Assembly (NCBI GenBank): GCA_035623255.1
Contig: DASPTU010000003.1
Coordinates: 62,001 to 126,000 of the forward strand
Length of the DNA stretch: 64,000 nucleotides
Direction: 5' to 3'
From: JAFAGX01 sp035623255
GTDB taxonomy: Bacteria > Acidobacteriota > Terriglobia > Terriglobales > Acidobacteriaceae
Shown: positions 26,609-35,587 of the stretch, one piece after another
How positions within the stretch are numbered: position 1 is the stretch's first letter
How the letters are laid out: every line of letters begins with the position of its first letter
Notes under the pieces: generated by a model
What the model saw: the letters and a program-made list of their open reading frames with translations, nothing else
Told to the model about the DNA's origin: nothing
Databases searched by the model: none
Program-made: the position numbers and the translations under genes

Positions 26609-27144
26609 GGTGTGACACCTAAGCGTGTTAATTCACTTCTCAATTGGCGAACCGCTCGAAAGACGCGCACCTTTACGGCGCCGGCCGAAATTCCTAATGC
26701 GTCGGCGATCTCCTTGTAGGAGAGTTCTTCAATTAACGCCAGCGTGGCTACGATGCGTAGTTTCGCCGGCAATCGGCAGAATGCCTGCTGAGTCCGCTCG
26801 CGCACATCCTTCTGTACAACCGGATCGCTTGAAGCAGGGGCGACAAACTGCTCAACAAGTGCGACCTCACGAGGCCGGGATTTCAGATGGTCAAGAGCGG
26901 CATTCGTGGCGATACGTCTCGCCCAGGCACTGAAACTCCGTTGCGGATCGAAGCGTGCGTGAGCACGGTGAATGCGCCAGAACGTTTCTATAGTCAAATC
27001 TTCAGCCGCCGCGGGGTCGCGCACAATCCGGACAACCCACCGGTAAACCTCCGTCTGATGGTCGCGAAATAGTCTCTCAAATGCACCGGGATCGCCGTTT
27101 GCGAACTGCTGTAACAGCTCGGAATCCTGTTCCAGGACCGGCAT
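26605..27144 (-). CDS. ECF-type RNA polymerase sigma factor
   Basis: 179 residues. Sigma region 2 is seen in FERLFRDHQTEVYRWVVRIV and DLTIETFWRIHRAHARFD, region 4 in LRIVATLALIEELSYKEIAD followed by LGISAGAVKVRVFRAVRQLR (helix-turn-helix). AGGA 6 nt before the ATG. A promoter of ECF type sits just upstream (27164-27190), suggesting autoregulation. It heads a three-gene unit with a small single-pass protein and a four-helix membrane protein. The signal is unknown. Confidence 0.92.
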   Translation of the reverse strand: MPVLEQDSELLQQFANGDPGAFERLFRDHQTEVYRWVVRIVRDPAAAEDLTIETFWRIHRAHARFDPQRSFSAWARRIATNAALDHLKSRPREVALVEQFVAPASSDPVVQKDVRERTQQAFCRLPAKLRIVATLALIEELSYKEIADALGISAGAVKVRVFRAVRQLRSELTRLGVTP

Positions 27145-27163
27145 CTCAGTTCCTATATACGCT

Positions 27164-27190
27164 TACGATCTCTCAAGCGAAAAGGTTACA
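27164..27190 (-). promoter_or_regulatory. candidate ECF-type autoregulatory promoter
   Basis: Minus strand TGTAAC (27190-27185), 17-bp spacer, CGTA (27167-27164), resembling the TGAAAC-N16-CGTA promoters of ECF sigma factors. It is about 20 bp before the sigma gene ATG, giving a leader of roughly 13 nt with AGGA. No sigma-70 boxes seen there. Confidence 0.5.
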
Positions 27191-27280
27191 GGGAGTTCCG
27201 CAGAGATATCCTGTACACGCAACATGGCGCTTGGAAGAGGCAGGCGAGAAAAATTTTCTTACTTGGCAAGGTAATCAAAG

Positions 27281-28069
27281 TCATATCGCGGAAGACTCGG
27301 AGGAACCCATCGCGGAGGGACTGCGGGATTGTTGCTCCTCAGTCCGGGTTCGAACATCGGCTTTGTGCTCTTGTAATTCCTGCGGCAATCCGCTGTCGAT
27401 AGCGGCGCGTACTTTCGCCATTAGAGACTCCCGGTCGCCGAAATCCTTTGGCTGTATTGGATCGTGAAAGATGACGTTCACTTCGCCAGGCTTGATCGCG
27501 AATCGGCCTTTCGGCATTACGTAATATGAGCCCGAGATGGTGACGGGAACCACGGGGACATCACACTCCATCGCTAAATAGAATGGTCCCTTCTTGAATG
27601 GCAGTAACTTGCCGTCGTAGGAGCGCTTCCCTTCTACATAAATAGTCATATTGAGTCCTCGCTGGATCACCTTACGTGCAGCGCTAACAGCGGCAATTCC
27701 CGCTTCGCGATTTCCCCGGTCGACTGGCACCAGATCGCCGATTGTCATAATGGTCCCGAGCACCGGGTAACTGAACAGCTCCTGCTTGGCCATAACGGAA
27801 GTCCGGCCAGGAATCAGCGGCAGCATCAACGGCGGATCAATGTTCGACGCATGGTTCGACATGAAGATGTAAGTTGCCGCGGGATCAAGTTTTTCTCGCC
27901 CGATCTGCCGTACACGCACTCCGGCCAGTTTCACTCCTTTCAACGCGCTCCACATGGAAGTGACGTAAAGCGCACGCACGTCGCCGGTAATCAGGGTCCA
28001 GGGGATCAGAAATATAGCGGCAAATGCGGCGATGCCCCAGAAGGTCAGCATCGCGATGGTGCGGATCAC
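27281..28069 (-). CDS. 1-acyl-glycerol-3-phosphate acyltransferase-like (PlsC family)
   Basis: 262 residues. N-terminal membrane helix (MLTFWGIAAFAAIFLIPWTL), then the acyltransferase HX4D motif in MSNHASNIDPPLML and the glycerol-phosphate site block VEGKRSYDGKLLPFKKGPF, a variant of FPEGTRS. VPVVPVTISGSYYVMPKG is the conserved block IV. It probably acylates lysophosphatidic acid at the inner membrane. Overlaps mpl by 4 nt at the 3' end of the mtnP-mpl operon. The C-terminal tail is Glu/Ser-rich. Confidence 0.87.
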   Translation of the reverse strand: MIRTIAMLTFWGIAAFAAIFLIPWTLITGDVRALYVTSMWSALKGVKLAGVRVRQIGREKLDPAATYIFMSNHASNIDPPLMLPLIPGRTSVMAKQELFSYPVLGTIMTIGDLVPVDRGNREAGIAAVSAARKVIQRGLNMTIYVEGKRSYDGKLLPFKKGPFYLAMECDVPVVPVTISGSYYVMPKGRFAIKPGEVNVIFHDPIQPKDFGDRESLMAKVRAAIDSGLPQELQEHKADVRTRTEEQQSRSPSAMGSSESSAI

Positions 28070-29484
28070 CGGGCAGCCTCGGCATGAGCCAGTGATTTCA
28101 GGCGTTGCGGCAGTTTTTCGTAAATTCCACCGAAGCCGCCGTTGGAGAGAATGGCAACTACATCCCCTGAGCGCGATTCCGACGCAACTAACTGCACGAT
28201 GCCGTCTACGGTCGGCACAATCCGCGCCCGCCGGCCATGAGTTTTGATAGCTGCGGCAAGGGCGGCTAAATCCAGGCGCTCGGCTTCAGGGATTGCTTCC
28301 GATTTAAAAACATTTGCAACGACAATTTCGTCGGCCAGGGCGAGGCTTTTGGCCAAATCGTTCTGCAGTACCCGGCGGCGCATGGTATTGGAGCGCGGTT
28401 CGAGAATGGTCCATAGGCGTGAGCCCGGATATCGGGAACGAAGCGCTGTGAGTGTCCCGGCGATCGCCGTCGGATGATGGGCGAAATCGTCGATGATTGT
28501 CACTCCGCCCACAACAGCGCGAACTTCCAGGCGGCGCTTCACGCTCTTGAAGCTTCGTAGCGCCGATGCGATTTGATCTTTGGTGATGCCGTAGTTGACA
28601 GCCAAGGCCGCAGCGGCTGTAGCATTCCAGACGTTGTACTCACCTCCCACGGAGAATTCAAAGTTCGCCCACGGATGACCATCATGACTCACTGACCACG
28701 CCGTTTGCGTGGGTTCTAGATGAAGACTATGGATTTGCCAGCTTGAACCCGGTTTCGATCCGTAACGCTCAACGGTACAAAACGCCTTTGCCAAACACCG
28801 CTCGATGCTCTCTCCCGTATCAAAGCCAACGATTCGTCCGCGCTGCGGCACCAGGTTCACTAGCCTTTTGAATGCAGTCTCAACCGCATCGAGGTCCTTG
28901 TAAATATCTGCGTGATCGAACTCAACCGAGGTCAGAATCACGGCGTCAGGAAAATAGTGCATGAACTTCGGGCCTTTATCGAAAAATGCCGTATCGTACT
29001 CGTCACCTTCGAGGATGAAGTGCTTTCCTGCTCCGAGATGAAAGCTGGTGCCGAAGTTTTCGGCGATGCCTCCAATTAAGAATGACGGTTGCAATCCCGC
29101 AGTTTCAAAAATCCAGGCCAACATGGAAGTTGTAGTCGTTTTGCCGTGTGTGCCCGCGACCACGAGAACCTCTTTTCCACGGAGAAACTCGTCATGCAGA
29201 AGTTGCGGCATTGAACAGAACGGGACTTTCTGATCAAGTACATGTTCCAGCTCGACATTGCCCCGGGAAATCGCGTTTCCGACCACGACCAAATCTGGCC
29301 GTGACTGAAGGTTTTCAATGGCAAACGGTTGCGCAACCGGAATCCCGAGGCCAGCCAGAAAGTCAGACATTGGCGGATAGACCGCCAAGTCAGAACCGGT
29401 GACACGAAATCCGCGCTGCTGCAGCATGCCGGCCAGCGACGCCATTGCCGTTCCGCAAATTCCAATCAGATGAATGTGCTTCAT
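28066..29484 (-). CDS. mpl: UDP-MurNAc:L-Ala-gamma-D-Glu-meso-DAP ligase Mpl
   Basis: 472 residues. N-terminal dinucleotide-like motif HLIGICGTAMASLAGMLQQ, the Mur-ligase P-loop VVAGTHGKTTTTSMLAW, GGIAENFGTSFHLG, and IIDDFAHHPTAIAGTL with C-terminal domain. The first block with no L-Ala-specific MurC features and the presence of LdcA next door point to Mpl, which reattaches recycled tripeptide to UDP-MurNAc. 4-nt overlaps with ldcA and the acyltransferase show co-translation. Cytoplasmic. Confidence 0.93.
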   Translation of the reverse strand: MKHIHLIGICGTAMASLAGMLQQRGFRVTGSDLAVYPPMSDFLAGLGIPVAQPFAIENLQSRPDLVVVGNAISRGNVELEHVLDQKVPFCSMPQLLHDEFLRGKEVLVVAGTHGKTTTTSMLAWIFETAGLQPSFLIGGIAENFGTSFHLGAGKHFILEGDEYDTAFFDKGPKFMHYFPDAVILTSVEFDHADIYKDLDAVETAFKRLVNLVPQRGRIVGFDTGESIERCLAKAFCTVERYGSKPGSSWQIHSLHLEPTQTAWSVSHDGHPWANFEFSVGGEYNVWNATAAAALAVNYGITKDQIASALRSFKSVKRRLEVRAVVGGVTIIDDFAHHPTAIAGTLTALRSRYPGSRLWTILEPRSNTMRRRVLQNDLAKSLALADEIVVANVFKSEAIPEAERLDLAALAAAIKTHGRRARIVPTVDGIVQLVASESRSGDVVAILSNGGFGGIYEKLPQRLKSLAHAEAAR

Positions 29485-30464
29485 ACTCTTGCTGTAGATC
29501 TGCTAACTTGATTCAACGTTGCCGGTTCGAGAATTCTGAACCCGATTTGCGCACCCGACACCTGCAACTGCGCTCGCACACCAATCGGCAACGTAACGTT
29601 CTGTTTGGAAACGTGTCCCGAGCGGAGTCCGAATACGATCGGCACTCCGAGGTCGCCGACAACGCGCATGATTACTTCCTCCAGGGTATAGTTCTGATCC
29701 CCGCTCTGCAGGCAATCCAGCATCTCGCCGAATATGATTCCCTGCACACCATCGAACTTTCCCGCTAATCTTAATTGCATGAGCATGCGGTCAATCTGGT
29801 AGGGCTTGGTTGCCACGTCTTCCATAAAAAGAATCGTTCCAGAAGTCTGGATTTCGTACGGAGTCCCTAAAGACGCAGCCAGCATGGAAAGACATCCGCC
29901 GTACAAGATACCTTCAGCTGAACCATCAGCTAATGCTTTCACTCCCGACCGCGAGTCGAGGGGTAATGCCCAATCACCGGTCGCGGATACTGCATTCCGC
30001 CAGGAGGAAGAGTCGAAACCGTCGGCGCGAGCAAAATCTTTGGTGACCATGGGCCCATGAAAAGTGATGATACCGGTGCTGTCGGTGAAGTAAGTTAATA
30101 GCGTCGTAATATCGCTGTAGCCGGCAAAGATCTTAGGGTGCGCCCTGATTGTATTAAGGTCAACCTTGTCCAGGAGATAATTCGCACCATATCCGCCGCG
30201 CGCGCAGATGATGGCACGCACTTCAGGACGCTTGAACATCTCTTGCAGCTCTCGGACTCGCCGCTCCACCGAGCCTGCAAAATAAAGGTCCTGGTGCAAG
30301 ATGGAATCGAAATAGAAAGTCTTGTATCCCAGCTTGCGCAACGCACGACACCCAACTTCCAGCAACTCAGGCTTTATATTGCTCGCCGGCGCAACGATTC
30401 CTACTGTATCTCCGGGTCGCAGAGCTGGAGGCTTGATACCGGGAGTTTGCCGAGTCGATGCCAT
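29481..30464 (-). CDS. ldcA: L,D-carboxypeptidase LdcA
   Basis: 327 residues from the ATG at 30464; the frame is open to 30629 but that stretch overlaps dapF and is Cys/Arg-rich, unlike the family. Motifs: GDTVGIVAPASNI, the serine-loop IICARGGYGANYLL, GYSDITTLLTYF, FHGPMV, GGCLSML, and LFMEDVATKPYQIDRML with the catalytic glutamate. LdcA trims the terminal D-Ala of muropeptides so that Mpl can reuse the tripeptide. Overlaps mpl by 4 nt. Confidence 0.9.
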   Translation of the reverse strand: MASTRQTPGIKPPALRPGDTVGIVAPASNIKPELLEVGCRALRKLGYKTFYFDSILHQDLYFAGSVERRVRELQEMFKRPEVRAIICARGGYGANYLLDKVDLNTIRAHPKIFAGYSDITTLLTYFTDSTGIITFHGPMVTKDFARADGFDSSSWRNAVSATGDWALPLDSRSGVKALADGSAEGILYGGCLSMLAASLGTPYEIQTSGTILFMEDVATKPYQIDRMLMQLRLAGKFDGVQGIIFGEMLDCLQSGDQNYTLEEVIMRVVGDLGVPIVFGLRSGHVSKQNVTLPIGVRAQLQVSGAQIGFRILEPATLNQVSRSTARV

Positions 30465-30475
30465 CTTTTGCAATG

Positions 30476-31270
30476 TTATATGAAGAATTCTCCGCGACAG
30501 ATCAACTGCGCTGTACCGCGAAGGAAGACCTGTTCTTCCCAGCGCACACTCTGCACTCCTCCGGGAGTGTGCACGCGGGCAGGGGATTCGGCTTTCTTCG
30601 CGGTTATCGCAGCAACGGCAGCCGCGCACGAGCCGGTCCCCGATGATTGAGTTTCCCCCACTCCACGCTCGAAGAAACGGGCGGCGATGTTATGCGCGTC
30701 CGCGACATTTACTAATTCAACATTTACACCGTGCCTAAAATCGTGATGGCGCGCAATTTCGGCGGCCTCCGTCTGCCATCCGGGAGCGAAATCGTTCACG
30801 AAGACCACATAGTGAGGGTTTCCCATGGAAACCGGGATGCCGCGCGCTTCTCGGAAAGCCAGCTTGATCCGCAATTCCTCCCCGACTTGCGGCTCACCCA
30901 TGGCAGTCTCGAACTCATATTGGTTTTCACTGCGAGCCATAAGCGTGCAGCTCTTCAGGCCGGCGGCAGTGTGGACTACAACTTTCTCTTTGGCTTGCTC
31001 GGAACAAATGTACGCGGCTACGCAGCGGGTTCCATTGCCGGAGATCTCGGCCTCGGATCCGTCTGCATTAAATAATCGGGCGCGTACATCAGCATCCTGA
31101 GCGGGAAACAACCACTCCACCCCGTCAGCTCCAACGCCCTCATGGCGATCGCAGATTCGGCGGCTGACTCCAGCCAAATCAGATGGAGAATGGATTCCGT
31201 CAATGATAAGGAAATCGTTTCCGCAGGCGCTGGCCTTCACAAAAGGAACAATCCCTTCCGGCGCACTCAT
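30476..31270 (-). CDS. dapF: diaminopimelate epimerase DapF
   Basis: 264 residues. The pair of catalytic cysteines lies in ISGNGTRCVAAYI and SSGTGSCAAAVAAI, with KASACGNDFLIIDG at the N-terminus and HYVVFVND in the middle. It turns LL-DAP into meso-DAP for peptidoglycan and lysine. Overlaps the upstream mgtC-like gene by 4 nt and ends 12 nt before the ldcA start, so DAP supply and muropeptide recycling are in one operon. Confidence 0.95.
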   Translation of the reverse strand: MSAPEGIVPFVKASACGNDFLIIDGIHSPSDLAGVSRRICDRHEGVGADGVEWLFPAQDADVRARLFNADGSEAEISGNGTRCVAAYICSEQAKEKVVVHTAAGLKSCTLMARSENQYEFETAMGEPQVGEELRIKLAFREARGIPVSMGNPHYVVFVNDFAPGWQTEAAEIARHHDFRHGVNVELVNVADAHNIAARFFERGVGETQSSGTGSCAAAVAAITAKKAESPARVHTPGGVQSVRWEEQVFLRGTAQLICRGEFFI

Positions 31271-31977
31271 TCGGGATACACCGGGCCCAACGAAACCGCA
31301 TCCTCGAGAACCGGAGACTGCTCAAGATCCTGTACAAAGTGATCGTGATCCTTGCTTCTGGCCGACAAATCAAATTGCAGACGAACGTGCTGTTTAGTTG
31401 CCGCCGAGCGCACGTTTTCCATCATTCCATGAAACGCCTCCAGCAAACGGTTGACCTCAGCTGCGATCTCGTCAACGCTCGCACCGGTGACCTCATACGT
31501 GTTGGTGGATAGCTTCAATCCGAGCTGTGCCTCAATGCTTCCCAGGAGCAACAGACAAAAAAGAATCAGCAAGGTTTCGAAGATGGCGGTTAAATAAAGC
31601 CCCCCGCCAACCGCCATTCCAATCGAGGCCACAACAAACATGGTGGCTGCCGTCGTCAGACCGATGATGAGTCCACCCTCGGCATGAATGATCGAGCCGG
31701 CGCCTATGAAACCGATACCGGGAATGATTTGGGCAGCGATTCGCGTGTGGTCGCCGATGTGCTCCGCGGCCAGTGCGTCGGAAAGAACCGTGAACATCGC
31801 GGAGCCGACGCAAATGAAAAGATTGGTGCGCAGCCCTGCTGGACGGTGTTTGGTTTCGCGCTCGAATCCGATAATGCCACCTAAAATAGCGGCAATGACC
31901 AAGCGCGCAATCGTTACGCCGACCAGCGAGTTCATCTCGGCGGAAAGGACTTCCCGAATATGGTGGACACTCGGCAT
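31267..31977 (-). CDS. MgtC/SapB-family inner-membrane protein
   Basis: 236 residues from the ATG at 31977; 31935 is an alternative, and 32121 would overlap the upstream gene and is disfavoured. Helices with the MgtC pattern ILGGIIGFERETKHRPAGLR, LRTNLFICVGSAMF, AAQIIPGIGFIGAGSII and GLTTAATMFVVASIGMAVGGG, then a C-terminal soluble ACT-like domain (LKLSTNTYEVTGASVDEIAA). MgtC relatives aid Mg limitation survival and acid tolerance. Sits between the glycosyltransferase and dapF; link to cell-wall genes is inferred. Confidence 0.9.
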   Translation of the reverse strand: MPSVHHIREVLSAEMNSLVGVTIARLVIAAILGGIIGFERETKHRPAGLRTNLFICVGSAMFTVLSDALAAEHIGDHTRIAAQIIPGIGFIGAGSIIHAEGGLIIGLTTAATMFVVASIGMAVGGGLYLTAIFETLLILFCLLLLGSIEAQLGLKLSTNTYEVTGASVDEIAAEVNRLLEAFHGMMENVRSAATKQHVRLQFDLSARSKDHDHFVQDLEQSPVLEDAVSLGPVYPE

Positions 31978-32044
31978 ATAAGCTTGTTTTGGCTGGATTT
32001 TAGCACCGAGCAAGTCCTGCCTACGCAGGTTCAGCGTGCGCAAG

Positions 32045-33715
32045 TTAACGTGCCTGATTACCGGCTTCGCGATGAGTCCAGTAAATTGTTGCCGGAGACT
32101 GTCCGCCGGTCTGGATGACAACGACGGAGGTCAGGTCCCGGTGTTGGACGTGGGTTGCGACCGCATCCTCGTCGATCGTGATTGCGTAATCGGCAAGTTT
32201 CCGCGGATCGGCCAATGCGCGTTCCCACAAGCCCTCCGGATCGGAAGGCGTCTTCCAGGGTCGATGATTGCCTTCGTTGATTGTGCGCCGCAGTGGGATC
32301 CCTGCTTCCTGTAGTGCACCAACGTGATCGCCGAGGTACATCAGCAGGCTGGAATCGTGAGGCAGCTTCAACAGATTCGAGGCCAGAGCGTTATCCAAGG
32401 CGATCCGTGAGCGTGAGTTGATCCAGGCTTCCCGGTAGCATATCGGCTGTGCCTTCCAGACCCCGCCGTAGCTCACGCCGGCGACCACAAGAGCGCAGAG
32501 GAAGATTGCCGCTTGAACTGATCGTTGTGGAATGCGAACCCAGAAGAAATACATGATTACGGCAATCGCCACGGCAAAGCCCGGAAGCAACTCAAGGCCG
32601 AAGCGAACGTTGTAATAGCCGAAGGGCCACCAATTCGGGAGATAGACAGGTACGCTGCCATAAGCCACGGACAAGGTGTAGAAGACGATCGGAACACCTA
32701 CTAACAGAAGTGGCCACAGGTTCCTTCTCAAGGCGATGATGATGATCAGCGCAATGACCAACGACCCGACCCAGAATTTTTGCAGCCGGCCTTCGGCAAT
32801 ATTGTCTTCCGCAGCTTTGAGAAAGTAACTGAATGAAACTGAAAGGTTGTGCCACCCGGGGTGCGGCGAAGAAGCGGACAGCGCGGTCTTCTTTTGCTCG
32901 ATTGCCCGCGCCGAGTACGGACCGTTGGCAAATTCCAGGGAATTACGATAAATGATCGCATTATAGGCTAGCCATATCAGGGGTCCCGTTACTGCCAGCA
33001 AAACAAATTTGGCGAGGTTAAGCCGAACTTTTGTTGGCTTCGAAACAATAACGACCGCGGTTGTAGCCAGACAGAGTATGCCGGAGAGGAACCATCCGTC
33101 GTAGCGTGTGAGGCAAGCGCCTAGAACACACCATCCGCACTTGATCAGTGAATTGGCGCTGCCAGCGGCATCTTCAAACGTTGAACCGCGCGACACCGCG
33201 CTCCTCGCAAACCGGCTGAAGTGCACGAGGGACCAGATGAAGAAAGCAAGGTATAAGACCTCCGTCATCGCCGTAGTTTGCATGTAAAGAAGGTTGGGAT
33301 TTGCCGCGAAGATCAGTGCCGCGAGCCAGGCCGCGGCTCTTCCTGCAAAGTCCGGTTGTCCGTCGGAACTCAGGGCGCTGCGAACCAGGAGAAATACTCC
33401 TGCGGTCCCCAATACGTAAGCGCACATCGAGGGAATCGATCCTCCAATTCCCGTCTGCCAGGCTGCATTCGAAAAGAGAAACGGGATTATGCACAGGTGC
33501 GGAAGGGGCAACCACACCGTACCGAGCTGCAGCAGACCAGGAGTACGCGAGTCAATCACCCGGCGAGCAATGTTAATGTGGGCAACCGCGTCGCCGTAGA
33601 GCAGAAGGTCGCCATGGCGGAAGTAGAAGAGAAAGGAAAAGAGAGACGCGGCAGCGGCTAGCTGCGACACAAGGGTGACCTCACGGTCCCAGCCCGCGGT
33701 TCGCTGGATGCTCAT
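32045..33715 (-). CDS. multi-pass membrane glycosyltransferase-like protein (GT39/ArnT type)
   Basis: 556 residues with about 11 membrane helices. The first large loop begins YGDAVAHINIARRVIDSRTP, with an acidic residue in the position used by C-type glycosyltransferases, followed by WLPLPHL. The C-terminal 150 residues form a soluble domain (KLPHDSSLLMYLGDHVGALQ). These enzymes use lipid-linked sugars at the inner membrane; acceptor unknown. It overlaps the PfkB kinase gene by 4 nt. Confidence 0.75.
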   Translation of the reverse strand: MSIQRTAGWDREVTLVSQLAAAASLFSFLFYFRHGDLLLYGDAVAHINIARRVIDSRTPGLLQLGTVWLPLPHLCIIPFLFSNAAWQTGIGGSIPSMCAYVLGTAGVFLLVRSALSSDGQPDFAGRAAAWLAALIFAANPNLLYMQTTAMTEVLYLAFFIWSLVHFSRFARSAVSRGSTFEDAAGSANSLIKCGWCVLGACLTRYDGWFLSGILCLATTAVVIVSKPTKVRLNLAKFVLLAVTGPLIWLAYNAIIYRNSLEFANGPYSARAIEQKKTALSASSPHPGWHNLSVSFSYFLKAAEDNIAEGRLQKFWVGSLVIALIIIIALRRNLWPLLLVGVPIVFYTLSVAYGSVPVYLPNWWPFGYYNVRFGLELLPGFAVAIAVIMYFFWVRIPQRSVQAAIFLCALVVAGVSYGGVWKAQPICYREAWINSRSRIALDNALASNLLKLPHDSSLLMYLGDHVGALQEAGIPLRRTINEGNHRPWKTPSDPEGLWERALADPRKLADYAITIDEDAVATHVQHRDLTSVVVIQTGGQSPATIYWTHREAGNQAR

Positions 33716-34635
33716 TCCAGGTGGGTCAGTTCGCGGAACACTTCGAAACGGCCATCGATTTCATCGCGCGTGAGCTCCTGCAGCCGCTCGGTGCCGAAAC
33801 GCTCAACCGCAAAGGACCCCATCACGCCGCCATAAAACAGTGCACGCTTCAAAACCTCACGATTGATCTCCTCCTGCGAAGCGAGATAGCCCATAAACCC
33901 TCCGGCAAAGGAGTCGCCGGCGCCAGTCGGGTCTTTCACTTCTTCGATCGGCAAGGCGGGAGCGCGGAAGGGATGCTTTCCGATTCCAAAGGCTCCTTCA
34001 CGAAAGAAAATCGTCGCACCGTACTCGCCGTGCTTGATGACGAGCGCTTGCGGTCCCATGGCCAGCACTTTGTGCGCGGCGCGGGGCAAGTTTTTTTCGC
34101 CGGCTAACATCTTGGCTTCCGTGTCATTGATCAAAAGCACGTTGATGAGCTTCAGAGTTTGGAGCAGCTGCGGCCGGGTCCCGTTGATCCAGAAGTTCAT
34201 TGTGTCGCCGCCGGTGAACTGGACGCCGTTCAACTCGTGGCGAACTGTGGCCTGCAATGCTGGATGAATGTTTCCCAGGAAAAGGAATTTCGAATCCATG
34301 TATTCGCGCGGAATGCGGGGTTGGAAGTTTTCGAATACGTTGAGGTCGGTAAAATCGGTCTTCGCCTCGTTCAGGTTTTCCAAATATTGGCCGCCCCACC
34401 GAAAGGTCTTGCCCTTGACGTGCTCGATGCCCCTGGTGTCGATCTTTCGCTTCCAGAAAACATCCTCATGTTCCCTACTAAAATCATCGCCTACGACGGC
34501 AACGATGCGAACATCAGTGAAGTAGCTGGCCGCGAGAGAGAAATACGTGCATGAGCCACCCAGAATATCGGTGGCACGACCGGACGGTGTGTGGATCGAA
34601 TCAAAGGCAATGGAACCTACGGCAAGAATGCTCAT
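33712..34635 (-). CDS. PfkB-family carbohydrate kinase
   Basis: 307 residues. PfkB fold with the N-terminal AVGSIAFDSIHTPSGRATDI, the GG pair of the ribokinase type (ILGGSCTYFSLAASYF), and the C-terminal anion-hole block VKDPTGAGDSFAGGFMGYL holding the catalytic aspartate. The family phosphorylates sugars and nucleosides. It lies 28 nt after mtnP, so a role with nucleoside or methylthioribose products is possible but not shown. Cytoplasmic. Confidence 0.87.
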   Translation of the reverse strand: MSILAVGSIAFDSIHTPSGRATDILGGSCTYFSLAASYFTDVRIVAVVGDDFSREHEDVFWKRKIDTRGIEHVKGKTFRWGGQYLENLNEAKTDFTDLNVFENFQPRIPREYMDSKFLFLGNIHPALQATVRHELNGVQFTGGDTMNFWINGTRPQLLQTLKLINVLLINDTEAKMLAGEKNLPRAAHKVLAMGPQALVIKHGEYGATIFFREGAFGIGKHPFRAPALPIEEVKDPTGAGDSFAGGFMGYLASQEEINREVLKRALFYGGVMGSFAVERFGTERLQELTRDEIDGRFEVFRELTHLE

Positions 34636-34663
34636 CGTTTGTCGTTAGTCTCCCGTTTTAAGC

Positions 34664-35527
34664 TCACCGCAGATATTTCCCCAGGATAAGCTTCAGCTTC
34701 TCGCGGGTAGCAGGAGGAATTTTATCGCGCTCGGTAATGATGGCGTGGGCCAGGGCCGAACTGCACTTGCAAGCGCGTCCGGTAGGCATAACCGCCACGC
34801 TCTCCTGCACCACCCGACACGCGTTCTCGGCATTCTTGATCAGCACCGTCACAATCTGATCCACGGTAACGGACTCATGATGCGGGTGCCAGCAGTCATA
34901 GTCGGTGACCATGGCAACCGTGAGGTAGCAGATTTCTGCCTCGCGGGCCAACTTGGCTTCCTGAAGATTGGTCATGCCGATGACGTCCATGCCCCAAGTG
35001 CGGTAAAGATTCGATTCGGCCTTGGTTGAGAACTGCGGACCCTCCATGCAGAGATAGGTCCCGCCGCGCTTGGCAGTGATACCAGCTCTTGCGCACGCCG
35101 CCTGGACCACTTTGGCCAGCTCAGGACAAACCGGATCGGCAAAAGAGACGTGAGCAACCACACCTTCGCCGAAAAACGTATCCACGCGATGACGGGTACG
35201 ATCGAAGAACTGGTCGGGAATAACAAAATCTAACGGCTTGTGTTCTTCCTTGAGCGATCCCACCGCGGAGAGAGAAACGATGCGCTCAACGCCGAGCTGC
35301 TTGAATCCGTAGATATTGGCGCGGAAATTCAACTCTGTCGGCAGGATGCGGTGTCCTCGACCGTGGCGCGCCAAAAATGCGACTTTACGATCTTCCAGGG
35401 TTCCCAACACATATGCATCAGAAGGATCGCCGAAGGGGGTGCGCTCGTGGACTTCCTCCACGTTGCTCAAGCCGGGCATGGAATACAGGCCACTGCCACC
35501 GATAATGCCAATTTCCGCTTGCGCCAA
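34664..35527 (-). CDS. mtnP: S-methyl-5'-thioadenosine phosphorylase
   Basis: 287 residues from a TTG with GGAGGA 4 nt upstream. The N-terminal phosphate-binding IGIIGGSGLYSMPGL, RHGRGHRILPTELNFRANIY, CMEGPQFSTKAESNLYRTWG and VIGMTNLQEAKLAREAEICY motifs are those of the MTAP/PNP trimeric family. It splits MTA to adenine and 5-methylthioribose-1-phosphate. First gene of a long minus-strand operon. Upstream at about 35550 is the tandem TTGCAAATTGCAAATT. Confidence 0.93.
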   Translation of the reverse strand: MAQAEIGIIGGSGLYSMPGLSNVEEVHERTPFGDPSDAYVLGTLEDRKVAFLARHGRGHRILPTELNFRANIYGFKQLGVERIVSLSAVGSLKEEHKPLDFVIPDQFFDRTRHRVDTFFGEGVVAHVSFADPVCPELAKVVQAACARAGITAKRGGTYLCMEGPQFSTKAESNLYRTWGMDVIGMTNLQEAKLAREAEICYLTVAMVTDYDCWHPHHESVTVDQIVTVLIKNAENACRVVQESVAVMPTGRACKCSSALAHAIITERDKIPPATREKLKLILGKYLR

Positions 35528-35587
35528 ACTTTCCTCCGAACTGTGCCAGTTGCAAATTGCAAATTATACCGAAGGGTGGGTTCGGGA

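Noticed and set aside
27330..27360. GGTTCGAAC string suggesting a tRNA T-arm
   Set aside because: It lies inside the acyltransferase coding sequence and no acceptor or anticodon stems are found around it.
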